64,000 nt of DNA from Eremomyces bilateralis CBS 781.70. Its lineage: Eukaryota; Ascomycota; Dothideomycetes; Eremomycetales; Eremomycetaceae. Of this stretch, positions 11,582 through 23,828 are shown piece by piece. The position numbers and the translations under genes were made by a program. Location of the stretch: NCBI RefSeq assembly GCF_010015585.1, contig NW_022985070.1, positions 744,001 through 808,000 of the forward strand. Direction: 5' to 3'. The notes beneath the pieces are model-generated. The model was not told the origin of the DNA. It was given only the letters and a program-made list of their open reading frames with translations, and did no database searches. How positions within the stretch are numbered: the first letter of the stretch is position 1; each line of letters starts with the position of its first letter.

Positions 11582-14418
11582 TATCAGCGATAATGAGTGC
11601 GTGACAGAAAAAAGAGAGGATCAATGACAGTGAGAAAGTATTAGAACCTTAATTAAAGAGCAATATTTCGAAGAAATCTTCAGAAGAATGAGAGGCACCA
11701 CAACGTATCGGTGGTGGGGAGCATCCGTTTGTACAACACGGGCGGGACTGGAGCACTGCAACGCGGGAATTGGGGGAGATGCGCATACTCGCATATAAGT
11801 ACTTCATAGCATCTGCAGGGCTGCAACTAGGGAGACCCGATGGGCGATGATGCTATCTCACCATGTCCCTTAAAGCCTGTGGCAGCAATTGAACGCGCTA
11901 CGATGCTGCAGAAAGGAAAGATGGGCACGGCTAATACTACTAACATTCCATGTATTGGCCTCCAAGTTCTGAAGCGATTACCGGGTACGGTATCACCGTA
12001 CCTGACCTGGTCCTGGCATTGCCATCTGCACTGTGCTCCGTGCGATGCGAGGGATGGGATGTGCCAGTCCGCCTTTGGTCTATCCCACGCGATACTAAAA
12101 GCTAGGGAGGCCGGAAGATATTAGGTAGATCATAGGTAGATCACAGAGCAGAAGGCGAATAGAAGTGAACAATGAGAAAATGACTGAGTCTGATGTTGTG
12201 TGTGTTGTGGAGCTGGGACCTGAAGCTAACGTGGACATCGCGACGTTTAGAGGATTTTGGATGGCAAAAGGATCGTCGCAGTTTGCAGTGGTGAAGGACT
12301 GGCCTGCGTTTCTCTTATGCAGGGGAAGCCTGGGATATGCCTTTCTCCAACCTCAGTTCGAAAGTTCGAACCTCCCAAGTCCCAACTCATCACCTTTCAC
12401 TAACTAGTTAATTAGTTAACTTAGTTATTTCCATGAAAGATCAAATGGGCTGGCTGCCCTTTGTCTTTCTCATCCTCACCACCCATCCTGGTATGGTCAG
12501 CCCACGCCCGGGGTGTGAAACTCCCCTATGACCGTCCCACCTTCTCCTCCACCTCAACGACAGGCTGATAGGAAGATATGGGATACCCTGTATCGATCCG
12601 AGTTCCGACACTGACACTCCGGGTGTATCGTGGGCCGTAGCCCTCTCTTTTCCTGGGTGCTGGGATATCAATGGGCACTTAGGGCAGCAACTAGCAAGCC
12701 AGCAACCATGATTATCGCGACATCACCCAATTTTTTAGACAAGCCGGAAGCGGGTGGCTGGTCGAGTCTAACGCACCCGGTACAGGACGGATCGGGAACG
12801 ATCATCTTCAAAGTTCAAACGACCTCAGTCTGATCGGTGAGATCGGCCTGGAACTCTTGATGATTGGGCCACAAAATGACAAATACCAATGTGGAGTCGG
12901 CATCACTCAATCTGCATTCTGCTCGTCCCTATCTGGCAGAGCCTAACCGTACTGGGAATTATGCCAAAAATTCACTTATGCAGGCACCAGGTCCCTGTTT
13001 TCCACTTGCATGCGGATTGTGGATGGTTAACTTTGGCTCAAAATTGTTGGATTCAATTCCTTGACTTCCATGGAACAGTCGAGAAACTCCAGAAACTAGA
13101 CGTCGCAAACGGACAACCCATATCGCGATGCACCCAGACTTCAGAGTTCAGACACCTCCTAACCCTGTACTAACGGGACAGTTTGGCGGGTTGACCTGTC
13201 TCTGCCTCTACCTACTCAACGTCGATTACTGGTACATAATAATCAAATGCACTATTAAACCGGGCAATTGGGGGAGAGGATCGACACAGGAAGTGCGACA
13301 TCGACAAAGAAACATGAACCACCTTATATCCGCCGTTCGTATTAGCCGGAGTTTTCTTTTGATCGATCGCCCATCGTCATTTGCTTAAGCCACCAAGTTT
13401 CCACAGACCACAACTCCACCTCAGAGCAGATCTTGTCATGGAACTGCTACGACCATTCTCACAGCCCGCAAAGGATGGCAGACGGCAGTTCCTATCGGTC
13501 GACCACGTGGATTCCCCGCCCTTCTCACCGCTCCCAGAATGCCGGAGCCATAAATCGTCCAGCATCTGCATGTTTCCAAGGGCTGACTGGCGGGCGGCAT
13601 ATCCAAGTCCACGGGATCGATCGAATTCGAGCCTAGATATTGGACTCCGAACCAGCAATCCGACTATGTACATAGTACTGTTGGGCAGATGGCGCATTAT
13701 TGGGGAACGGGGCCCCATAATCGTATCAGCGGGAGCGGGAGAGGTAAGAAAAGATCCCTATTGCGAACGACGCCGAGAGATTCATGGAACTGCCTCCCTA
13801 GTCAACGACAACCATTCATGCTGCTTCACCTAACTTTTTTTCCATTTTCTTGCTTCTTCTTTAGGTCTCCATTCAGTACAAGCAGTTCCAAGTTTCCAGA
13901 ATTGTTCTTCTCATTTCCGGTTTCTGTCGAGCAGAGAACCCTCTAGGCTCTAGTCAGTCACATCGACCCATATGGAGCCCCTCTGCCATGGATAAGTCGA
14001 GGACTGGACCACCGTCCATCGCATTTTAACTGAATTATCTCGTTCGGACCATGGCCATCATTCCTTGGGAATTCATTCACACGTTTTGCGGCTGCAAGGG
14101 TTAGCCAAACTCGTAGCTCAAATTCTCCCATATTGCGAATAGTGCTGTACACCCACTGATAATGAAGGTATGATGCTCCTAGCCGTGTCTGGATGTCGTA
14201 TGCTATCCGATATTCAATGATATGGCTTGCTTGCTACGATTCTACTTGTCATGTTTGTACTGTGAACTCTACTCGTTTCGTGTTATATCAAGTTCATTGC
14301 TCCCTATAATTAGTCCACGACCACAGTGTCGCAGTTCCCCCACTTGCTTCGGCAAGACCTCTCCCAAGCATTTTCCTTGCTCATTCCTCATTATCATTAC
14401 CAAACAAATTCCTGCATC
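11582..14418. other. Intergenic, 2.8 kb
   Basis: I see no open frame with codon bias or a family motif. The longest (13381-13833, plus) is overlapped by an equally long antisense frame and looks random. An AT-rich stretch built of TTA/CTA runs lies near 12400-12430, and a pyrimidine-rich tract near 13830-13865. No tRNA was recognised. Confidence 0.5.
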
Positions 14419-15214
14419 TCACCATGGAGCTAGCCATCGTCTCCAAAGTTTCCATACGATCCAACCGACGATCCCCATCAAGACAACCATCCCAACCACC
14501 AGCGCGACCATTACCTCTCCTCTCATTTCGAACGCCTCCGTGACCTCCATCCGCATGACCTTCCGGTGCATCTCGCGAACGTACCATCTTCCAGTTTGAA
14601 TCTTGCCAAGGCGCCTGTGCTCATGATCACGACCGGATACCTTCCCGCCTGGGCCGATATTTGGCCTGGAATGCGACGATTGCCAGGTGGAATCGCCGGG
14701 CTGCTGGTATGGCTCCGGATCCCACCGTGAATGCCATGCGTGCGGAGTTGACGGCGTAGAGTGCTCGGAGACGCGGTACTCCCGGTCACGGCGGTCGACG
14801 AGGAGAAGGGAGAGGAGGAAGGAGGTGAAGTAGAGAGGGGTTAGGATTAACTGCACATTGTTAGGATTGCAATGGGACTTGGCCGGTACTGGAGAGACGT
14901 TGGCCCATGTTTGAGATTGAACATGACGATACATTGTAGGTTTTGAGGGGAGGACTAAGCGGAGGAGTTTGGCGGTTTGGCGCGTGGGCTTAGGGAGAGA
15001 GTCATGGGCGTTTGATTGGGATACTTACATGAGTCAGGCATGAATCGGAATCGTCGTCCGGGGACGACACGCTGGGGTCTATCTGGCCCATCGACCGACC
15101 CGATTGACGGGTTGAGGGCGATACATCGGTGCCGCTCGAGGTGGTATCAACTAGTGGATTGTCGAAGAAAGGATCAGAATTCTTCTTGCGTCTAGTGCCC
15201 CGCGCCGGTGTCAT
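14419..15214 (-). CDS. Small two-helix membrane protein, function unknown
   Basis: Two exons, 15214-15029 and 14850-14419, give 205 residues. The intron (178 nt) has GTAAGT, a CCTAAC branch and TGCAG. The N-terminus is polar and basic, with TPARGTRRKKNSDPFFDNPL and a Ser/Asp-rich stretch (SSPDDDSDS). A first hydrophobic segment (LILTPLYFTSFLLSLLLV) opens exon two. A soluble middle follows, then a C-terminal helix (VALVVGMVVLMGIVGWIVW) ending in KLWRRWLAPW. I believe similar proteins occur in other Eurotiales but know of no function. The plan suits a small organelle or ER membrane protein. A TTG-initiated extension upstream is possible but less likely than the ATG at 15214. Confidence 0.65.
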
Positions 15215-15797
15215 GGTGGGGATATCGCATGGAGCATTCGGGAGAAGGGGAAATTGATGCAACTGAGTAAACTAGATTCATTTATTAAGCACTAAGTAGT
15301 ATCACTCCAAGTAGTATCAGAGAGGATAAGATCTGTTCAAGTGTTAGTATCATTAGTTGTTGGACAATAGTCGGAGACGGGTGGGTGTTCTGTGAGGTCA
15401 TCCCGTCATTGACTGTGAACACTGACTGCATGGTGAACAGTGAACACCCGGTGAACAGGGTCCCCCGCCCATTTCTGCCCTCTGCGGGCGCTTCCGCTCT
15501 CTACTATGTAACTACTTCCATGTTCCATAATGTACATTAGACTCTAAGAGTTGTGCCTTGCGAGCCGTGGACCGCAGCTTCATATTGAATTGGAAACAGT
15601 ATTTTTGCGTTGGTTGCCGTATGGAGTGAGAAGTCGCTTGCGGGGCATATACACCTCATCTGAAAGTCAACAGTTTGACTCGACTCTTTGACGCCGCATC
15701 AACGACTGATCGCTCCTCTGCAGTCGTATATCACCACTTTCCATTGCCATCACCTTGGTGGACTACTATGGACTTGAACTAACCGTCCTCATCCATC
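15215..15797. other. Divergent intergenic region
   Basis: It separates the divergent two-helix protein and WD40 gene, and contains a cluster of GTGAAC copies (listed separately). Nothing else was recognised. Confidence 0.5.
15414..15457. repeat. Cluster of four GTGAAC motifs
   Basis: GTGAAC occurs four times within about 45 bases (near 15415, 15433, 15440 and 15451), all in the same orientation and irregularly spaced. It may be a transcription-factor site cluster or a decayed tandem repeat. Confidence 0.4.
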
Positions 15798-18435
15798 ATG
15801 GGCTTCTCTCTTGCTAACAAGCTCTTGAAGCGAGAGATCGCCGCGGAGAAGAATCGAGCTTCGACAGTTCGGGGTCTCTATGGCGATTCTTCTTGGGTGG
15901 ACGATCTAGGTATGCCCGTCCCATCATGACGAATGCCAACAGGACTGATTTTATCATAGACATCGTCAATGAGCTAAATGGACATAGTGGCTGCATCAAT
16001 GCACTAAGGTGAGTGCCATCGTGGCTACATATCTCTAACATATTCGTCTTGGAGCACACCAAACTGAACATATCTGCAGCTGGTCGAAGTCCGGGAGACT
16101 GCTTGCCTCTGGCTCAGACGACACCTATGTGAACATCCATACCTACCTCCCACACGCCTCCGACTCTCAGTTCTCATACACCACCGCAATCCTTACTGGA
16201 CATGAACAGAACATCTTCTCGGTCAAGTTCATGCCGTACACCAACGATCGCGTCATCGTCACAGCAGCTGGAGACCACGAGGTTCGTATCTTCGATGTGG
16301 AATATAACAGCACGTCGAGATCATCCACTACATTGCCCTTCGGCCCCTCGAACCCTCGGAGACGGGGTAGACCACATGTGCTTCAAAATGGGGTGTCATA
16401 TCTGAGCGCTGGAGATACCAGCGCCAAGGTCTTCAGATCACATTACGATCGTGTCAAGCGGATCGTGACCGAATCCTCGCCATATTTCTTCCTTACGTGC
16501 TCCGAAGATGGAGAGGTGCGCCAGTGGGATATCCGATCCCCTGAATCCGCTTATCCAAAACGCGACTATCGGAACGTGAACGACCCATCCATCCCGCCTC
16601 CGCTCATTTCCTATGGACGGTACCAAATCGATCTCAATACCATCTCCTGCTCGCCTTCGCAGCCTCACTACATTGCTCTCGGCGGCACGCATCCCCACTG
16701 CTTTATCCACGACCGACGAATGCTCGGACGCAACAAGTTCGATGAGCGAGGCTCCCCAGCCCCTTCGTCCAGCACCACGGGAGACAAAGACGATGAGGAT
16801 ATGGCCGAAGCAACTCAGTGCGTGCGAAGACTAGCTCGGAATAGAAAGACGTCGGTCGGGCCTCGTAACTCGGACCATATCACCGCTTGTAAAATCAGCG
16901 ACGCGCATCCCAACGAGGTCATCGCGAGTTGGTCGAATGATAACATTTACTCGTTTGACATCGTCCGCACGCCTGATGCCCGAGATGTTAAGGAGGACTC
17001 GCAGGAGGCAGAGGGTAGTCAGAGAAGCCAAGGCCGAGTCAAATCCTCACCGAGCCTGAAACGCAAGCGACCGGGAGGTGAAAACGCGTCCCAGAGTGGT
17101 AGCGATGGACGGTCTGGGTCACATCCGAGGACCGATGACGGCTCCAGCACGGATAATCAGGGACCCGCCAGCGTTGCGATCCGGCCTGACCACGGGTCTG
17201 CCTCGGCATCGGAGGGCCAGGACCACGAGCAGCAAGAGAACGGCGATTCAACTCCACAGGCACCGACTTCGGCATCTCGCAGAACACAAGGACCATCTCA
17301 GAATGTTCAAACTTCCGGCGTATCGGACTTGCTGAACGCGATCACTTCGACGAGCGTGGCAGAAGACAGCGAAGAGGAGGAGATTGAACGGTTCTTGGAG
17401 CAAAGTGTTTTGGGCGTTCATCGGTCACATCAGGGGGGGCATGGGACTGGAGGTGGTGGCGAGGATGAGGCTCAAAATGAGGAAGATGAAGACGAGGAGG
17501 AGGAGGACGAAGAAGACCATAACGATTACGAAGAGGGCGATGAGGACGACGAGGATAACAGTGGATCAGAAGAAGACTCAGAGGACACCTCGTCCGACGA
17601 ATATGGCCCGCAGATGTTGGGATTCCCCGCTCGAGTCCTGCACATGAAATCGAAGCGAAAGGTCAACCAGAACGTACCATGTTTGCCGCACATGCGAACG
17701 TATAAAGGGCATTGCAACACCCAAACCGTGAAAGATGTCAATTTCTACGGCCTCAACGACGAGTACGTGGTGAGCGGAAGCGATGACGGCAACTTCTTCA
17801 TCTGGGACCGCCAGACAGCGCGGCTCGTCAACATCCTCGAAGGCGATGGCGAGGTCGTCAACGTCGTCCAAGGTAAGTCCCGGCCCGCTTCGGCCCTGTG
17901 GAGCGCATGATTGACTCGGATCGCAGGCCACCCTTACGAGCCGATGATCGCCACCTCGGGGATCGATAACACCATTAAGATCTTCAGCGCGGACGCTCGC
18001 GCACGACATGCGGCGAGAATGGCACTGGGTGTCTCGGCGTCGGATCCCGAGGAGCATAGTTCCATCCGTCTTGGGGGACGAGCCGCAGTTCGTCTGCGAG
18101 AATCGAGCCCAGAGGAATCAACCTACGGAGGACCAAGCAGCACAGGAGCGACCGGACCTTCCAATAGGTCCCGTTCTCCCTCGACGGCCTCATTGTCAGG
18201 GAGTGACCGAGGTCCCAATTTGGAGCCGGCGGTGCTCGTGGACGACGAGCCGGAGGATATGGAGTTCACGGCGCTAGATGGGTTGTCGTCGATGCAGCGC
18301 ATGGCCGAGGAGTATCAGATCATCGCGGCGAACGAGAGCGATGGGGCTGCGCATCGGGTCTACACAGGGCATGCGGTGGCGGCGCTCCTGGCGCAGCATC
18401 TTCAGGGTGGAGATGAGCAGTGTAGGCCGATGTGA
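15798..18435 (+). CDS. WD40-repeat protein, DCAF6/Iqw1-like CUL4-DDB1 adaptor
   Basis: Exons are 15798-15909, 15960-16008, 16080-17872 and 17927-18435, giving 820 residues. WD units are visible at the N-terminus (HSGCINALSWSKSGRLLASG; GHEQNIFSVKFMP; HYDRVKRIV with FLTCSEDGEVRQWDIR) and again after a long insert (VNFYGLNDEYVVSGSDDGNF; HPYEPMIATSGIDNTIKIF). The R in VRQWDIR fits the WDxR box that docks DDB1. The propeller is interrupted by about 250 residues of Ser/Gly/Asp/Glu-rich disorder, including a long acidic tract near 17460-17580. This split-propeller plan is that of human DCAF6 and fission-yeast Iqw1, substrate receptors of the CUL4 ubiquitin ligase. The substrate is unknown. The family is confident, the exact orthologue moderate. 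Confidence 0.8.
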
Positions 18436-18705
18436 GGGGTGAGGCAGCCATTACCCAACTACCTAGCCCGTCGTCTATCCAATGAAATAAACTCATATCC
18501 AATTTATCTACAGGCCAGATGTTGACCAGATGTTTCCTCGATGTCGCTGTGAATTGAGAGGCGATTCACGTGATCTGATTGTTGTCGAGGCTACAGCTGA
18601 GGGTCCACGTGACCCCAAGTGCACAGACGATTCTATGCTTTTCCACGGCAGCGACAGGGGTCCAGCCTCCACCAGCGGCGCCGCAAGCAACGCAGCGGGT
18701 GAACT

Positions 18706-18723
18706 GGAAGCTTCTAAAACTTC
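18706..18723. promoter_or_regulatory. Candidate heat-shock element upstream of hsp90
   Basis: An inverted nGAAnnTTCn core (GGAAGCTTCT, 18707-18714 plus flanks) is followed by another TTC at 18721 and preceded by GAA at 18701. It lies about 330 bases before the hsp90 start, where Hsf1 sites are expected. Spacing of the outer units is imperfect. Confidence 0.5.
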
Positions 18724-18945
18724 ATCCTCTCGACCTTTTTCTATCCTCCCCGTTTCCACACAAACATTTATCTTCAACTCCCTCAACTCTCTCATTCTCA
18801 CTCTCTGCTCCTTACACATCTTTGTGACGAGATACCCCATCCTGCTTCTTCCTCTACATATTCAATAGAATCCTTCATTACCAGGTCAGTAATCATCCCT
18901 ATCCCTCTTCACTTCTTGCGATCAGCCTTTCCAGCGCCGCACAAG

Positions 18946-18958
18946 GTTGCTAGGCAAC
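18946..18958. promoter_or_regulatory. X-box-like (RFX) palindrome upstream of hsp90
   Basis: GTTGCTAGGCAAC is two GTTGCY half-sites facing each other with a one-base spacer, the form recognised by RFX-family factors. It lies 85 bases upstream of the hsp90 ATG, so it may be in the promoter or in the 5' untranslated region. Confidence 0.35.
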
Positions 18959-19042
18959 GATCTCTCTCACTCACAAAGTCAACTCGGACTCACACTGACA
19001 CCCATCAAGGCCACCTAGTCCCTCAAACACTCCACCGCCAAC

Positions 19043-21228
19043 ATGTCATCCGGCGAGTCGTTCGAGTTCCAGGCTGAGATCTCTCAGCTCTTGGGCCTCA
19101 TCATCAACACCGTCTACTCCAACAAGGAAATCTTTTTGCGAGAACTGATCTCCAATTGCTCCGATGCCTTGGACAAGATTCGCTACCAGTCCCTCTCCGA
19201 CCCTAGCCAACTCGACTCCGGTAAAGACCTCCGCATCGATATCATTCCAAATGCGGAGGCAAAGACCCTCACCATCCGTGATACCGGTATTGGTATGACC
19301 AAGGCTGTAAGTTTTGCCCCATCCCTATTTTCACTTTTGGTGTCCCACCTACTAACTCACTTCAGGATCTCGTCAACAACCTGGGTACCATCGCCCGCTC
19401 TGGCACCAAGCAATTCATGGAAGCCTTGAGCGCCGGTGCTGATGTGTCCATGATCGGTCAATTCGGTGTCGGTTTCTACTCCGCCTACCTTGTTGCCGAT
19501 AAGGTCACCGTCGTCTCCAAGCACAACGATGACGAGCAGTACGTCTGGGAGTCCAGCGCTGGTGGCACCTTCACCATCACCCCCGACACTGAGGGCGAGC
19601 AGATCGGCCGTGGTACTTCCATCATCCTTCACCTGAAGGATGAGCAAATGGACTACCTTGGCGAGAGCCGCATCAAGGAGGTTGTCAAGAAGCACTCCGA
19701 GTTCATCTCATACCCTATCTACCTGCACGTCCTGAAGGAGACCGAGAAGGAGGTTCCTGATGAGGATGCTGAGGAGAAAGAGGTTGAGGAAGATGAGGAG
19801 AAGAAGCCCAAGGTCGAGGAGGTTGATGAGGAGGAAGAGGGCAAGGAGAAGGCCCCGAAGACTAAGAAGATCAAGGAGTCCAAGATCGAGGAAGAGGAGC
19901 TCAACAAGACCAAGCCCATCTGGACCCGAAACCCGCAGGACATCTCTCAGGAGGAGTACGCGAGCTTCTACAAGTCGCTCTCCAACGACTGGGAGGACCA
20001 CCTCGGTGTCAAGCATTTCTCCGTTGAGGGCCAGCTTGAGTTCCGCGCCATCCTGTTCGTCCCGAAGCGCGCTCCCTTCGATCTCTTCGAGGCCAAGAAG
20101 ACGAAGACCAACATCAAGCTCTACGTTCGCCGTGTCTTCATTACCGATGATGCCACCGACCTCATCCCTGAGTGGCTCAGCTTCGTCAAGGGTGTCGTTG
20201 ACTCCGAGGATCTTCCCCTCAACCTGTCTCGTGAGACCCTTCAGCAGAACAAGATCATGAAGGTCATCCGCAAGAACATCGTCAAGAAGACCCTCGAGCT
20301 CTTCAACGAGATCGCTGAGGATCGTGAGCAGTTCGACAAGTTCTACACTGCCTTCGGCAAGAACATCAAGCTCGGAATTCACGAGGACTCTCAGAACCGC
20401 CAGGCTCTTGCTAAGCTCCTCCGATTCAACTCCACCAAGTCCGGCGAGGAGACCACATCGCTCACCGACTACGTCACCCGCATGCCGGAGCACCAGAAGC
20501 AGATGTACTACATCACCGGCGAGTCGCTCAAGGCGGTCCAGAAATCCCCCTTCCTTGACAGCCTGAGGGAGAAGGGCTTCGAAGTCCTCTTCCTTGTCGA
20601 CCCTATCGATGAGTATGCCTTCACCCAGCTCAAGGAGTTCGACGGCAAGAAGCTGGTCGACATCACCAAGGACTTCGAGCTCGAGGAGACCGAGGAGGAG
20701 AAGAAGGCCCGTGAGGAGGAAATCAAGGAGTACGAGGACACCACCAAGGCCATCAAGAACATCCTTGGTGACAAGGTCGAGAAGGTCATCGTCTCCCACA
20801 GCCTGGCCGCTTCCTCGCCGTGCGCCATCCGTACTGGCCAGTTCGGTTGGTCTGCCAACATGGAGCGTATCATGAAGGCGCAAGCTCTCCGCGACACCTC
20901 CATGAGCTCCTACATGAGCTCTAAGAAGACCTTCGAGATCTCCCCCAAGTCCCCGATCATCAAGGAGCTCAAGAACAAGATCACTTCCGATGGCGAGGAT
21001 GATCGCACCGTCAAGAGCATCACCCAGCTGCTGTTCGAGACTTCCCTCCTCGTCTCCGGATTCACCATCGAGGAGCCCGTCGGCTTCGCCCAGCGTGTCA
21101 ACAAGCTGGTCAGCCTGGGCCTGAACGTCGACGAGGATGTCGAGACTGAGGAGGAGGCGGCCGCTGAGACCGCCGAGGGTGCCACCGCCGAGGGCGCCAC
21201 CGAGAGCGCGATGGAGGAGGTTGACTAA
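19043..21228 (+). CDS. hsp90: Cytosolic HSP90 chaperone
   Basis: Exons 19043-19306 and 19366-21228 give 708 residues. The N-terminal GHKL ATPase shows [17 protein letters not shown] with the Mg-binding Asn, DTGIGM, and [15 protein letters not shown] Glu/Lys-rich linker (about residues 210-260) follows. The middle domain carries [12 protein letters not shown] with the catalytic-loop Arg, and the dimerisation domain ends in the EEVD motif that docks TPR co-chaperones. The single intron (59 nt, CTAAC branch) falls just after the DTGIGM motif. Codon use is strongly biased to C-ending codons, as expected for a highly expressed gene. An antisense frame of 391 codons over the gene is a by-product of this bias. 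Confidence 0.98.
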
Positions 21229-21622
21229 GTTGGACGCGGTCCATGGCTACATACCCCCGCGCCCCTCGGATCGGACGCTTTCTGAGGATGTTCGCTTTTG
21301 CCCCTTTCACTTCTCGGTTCTGATGCCCGCGACACGACTAATCAATCCTACACACATGGCATGTTTTCTCATGGTGGATGGAACGGCAGGAGTCTAGGAT
21401 TGGTGGTAGTCGCCCTTTTCATGCTTGATGGCCGGATGAACGTAAAAAGTTTCGAGTTTCCCGAATGGCGATACATTAGATAGCGTTTCAATGGAAGATG
21501 TCATTCAAAATTGAAACATCTTTGTTTAATTTGTGATCGTGACCATTGCCCTTTCCCCGGACTCTAGAAGGTGAGAATTGGATAGCCGCAGTCATCACGA
21601 TGCGGCATCGATGCCCACGAGC
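21229..21622. other. Intergenic, convergent 3' ends
   Basis: The 3' untranslated regions of hsp90 and the short-chain dehydrogenase gene lie here. Nothing else was seen. Confidence 0.6.
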
Positions 21623-22657
21623 TCAATAATCTTTAAAAGGGCATCCCTTCTCCCTACTCTCCCCCCTCGTCTTCTCCTCCACCACCTCCCTCGTCAACCT
21701 CATCAACCGCTCCGCTAACTGCAAATCATTCGCCTTCTCCCCCCCTTTCTCCACGATCGCCGGCGGACAAATATACTGCCCCGTCCCCTCCGTCACCGTC
21801 GCCGCGAACATCGTGCTCACGCACCCCTCGAACACGTCCTTCTTGAACGGCGCGATCCCCTCCTTCATCAGGTGGCCCGCGATCGGGTACGCCTCTAGGA
21901 TATGCTCCGTCGACTGCCGCGTGTCCACGAACCCGGGGTGCGTCGCGTTCACAAGGATCCGCGGATGCGTCGCGGAAAGGTGCGTCGCGAGGTATTTCGC
22001 GTCCAGAAGCGTCGCGAGCTTTGAGCGCCCGTAGAGCTTGTTCGGGTTGTAGTCCTCGTTCAGCTCGGCGACCGACGCGAACTGCGTCTCCGGCGGCGCC
22101 GACTCGTGCACGTTGGACGATAGGTTAACGACGCGCACGACGTTCCCCGCTTCCGCGGTCTTCTTCAGCAGCGGGAGGAGATGCGACGTTAGCACGGCGT
22201 GGCCGACGTGGTTCGTCGCCATGGTCAGCTCGACGCCGTTGGTCGGCGCTAGCTGCCGCGACATGACCCCGCGCCCCGCGTTGTTAATGAGGATGTCCAG
22301 CCGGTCCGTCTCCCGCGCGATCTCCAGCGCCGTCGTCCCCGTCTGCGTCCAGTCCGCCAGGTCGCACTGCTTCCACACGATCTTCTGGATGGCGGCATCG
22401 CCGAGGTCGTCGCGCAGCGCGGCAATGCCGCGGTCCTTGACGTCGGAGCTCATCGAGAGGAGGAAGAGTTTGGAGATGTCGTGCGCGAGGAGCGTGTGCG
22501 CGCAGCCGTAGCCGATGCCTTCGGAGCCGCCGGTCACGACGGCGACCTTGCCGGTTAGGTTGGGGACTTGGTCGAGGGAGAATTGGTTGGCTTCGGGGAC
22601 GAGGTGATTGCTTTCACCGCCGAAGTTTTCGGCAACTTTTCTGGCGATCGTGTCCAT
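21623..22657 (-). CDS. Short-chain dehydrogenase/reductase (retinol-dehydrogenase-like)
   Basis: One exon of 344 residues. The Rossmann dinucleotide motif TGGSEGIG is near residue 42, followed by NNAG, a catalytic Ser in VNLSSNVHES, and Tyr-x3-Lys in LYGRSKLA. The cofactor-binding strand end and ATHPGFVDT are also typical. Length and motif spacing fit 'classical/extended' fungal SDRs related to retinol dehydrogenases and WW-domain oxidoreductases. There is no signal peptide or membrane helix. The C-terminus is basic and ends GCPFKDY. The substrate is unknown. It stands alone with no pathway neighbours, so no metabolic cluster is implied. Confidence 0.85.
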   Translation of the reverse strand: MDTIARKVAENFGGESNHLVPEANQFSLDQVPNLTGKVAVVTGGSEGIGYGCAHTLLAHDISKLFLLSMSSDVKDRGIAALRDDLGDAAIQKIVWKQCDLADWTQTGTTALEIARETDRLDILINNAGRGVMSRQLAPTNGVELTMATNHVGHAVLTSHLLPLLKKTAEAGNVVRVVNLSSNVHESAPPETQFASVAELNEDYNPNKLYGRSKLATLLDAKYLATHLSATHPRILVNATHPGFVDTRQSTEHILEAYPIAGHLMKEGIAPFKKDVFEGCVSTMFAATVTEGTGQYICPPAIVEKGGEKANDLQLAERLMRLTREVVEEKTRGESREKGCPFKDY

Positions 22658-23828
22658 GGTGGATGATGACTTGGGAACGATGCGCTGGTGGAGCGGCAGG
22701 ATGTGGACCTCGCAACGGCCATCTTATATCTCGCATGCCTTCCGGTGTGACGCTGGGAAATGGAAGTGGCCTATGACATTAGTATGACGGTGTGAGCACA
22801 GAACCGTTGGGGTGTTGATGTACAATCTTGATGACGCTCGTATTACGGGAGATCGTCATAGGGCAACTGGTAGGGCTGCTCAACTGATTGTATCATCAAA
22901 ACTGCTATTTCCTACATCTGACTGGACAACAAGCTGTATCCGCTGTGAAGGTTCATGCAAGACCTTGGTGTTGTTGGTACTGACAGTATGGAGCGTCTGT
23001 AGAGGAAGAATCAATTGTGGTGTTTCAAACCGGCCTGTATGGCTCTAAGTCTCGAAATCCCCACAGAATTATCAGCCGCGACACTACCTAAATTGAAGTA
23101 TTGGCCGTAGCAAGAGTATCTGCAACTCCTTTGAAGAGAGCGCCCAGAAAACATTGTTTTCTTGTCAAAACACCGAGCATGTTTCACGAGCAATAATCAT
23201 CAACACTTGTCTCACGCCTGAGTCTATCAGACGCCTCCACCAAGATAAAAGGAGCATGATATGAGCGACTCGATATCGGAGGGAGGCCGGGCTGAAGAGG
23301 CTATCCATTAGGAGTTTCAGGTCGCTGGAGGAACATTTTAGGATTCTCAATTTCATCCACTCCTCAGAGGAGACTTAAGAAGCTGAGGAAGAAAAGTTGG
23401 GTCGTCACCCGGGGCGGAGGAATGGCTTGAAGATGAACTCGCGGCAGATCACCCGGTGCTGGCCGAATCCGATGGGGAATATGTGGTAGCTTCGGGGATG
23501 CGAGAGCAAGGTCGGCTGGCCAGGAAGATGATAATGTCAGGCAAAGGGGGAACCCTTAAGGTGGGATAATGTGGGAGAAGGGGAGAAGGTTTAGTCACAA
23601 GCAAATGCAGTTGATACGGCAGGCCGTGGCATGCTTCAACTGAAGAGGTTGAACCCAGGTTTCCGGAGGAATGATATGATGCTCGTATGGGATGGGAGCG
23701 CAACGGGGATAACGGATTACCCGGCCACAGGGTAATTGATGAAGATGGACTCAGGAGCAGCGGATGAGTAGCTGTATTGGTACAGTTGCTAGTTCAAAAA
23801 CAACAGGGGGATGAAATCTATATACAGA
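22658..23828. other. Intergenic, 1.2 kb
   Basis: It covers the promoter of the dehydrogenase gene and the 3' flank of the ATP synthase gene. Only short frames without bias are present, and no repeat or RNA gene was recognised. Confidence 0.55.

Noticed and set aside
13377-13833. Overlapping sense and antisense frames of 113-150 codons
   Set aside because: Neither shows codon bias or a domain. Typical of GC-balanced intergenic DNA.
19708-20883. 391-codon frame antisense to hsp90
   Set aside because: Leu/Val/Asp-rich shadow produced by the strong codon bias of hsp90. It has no domain or start context.
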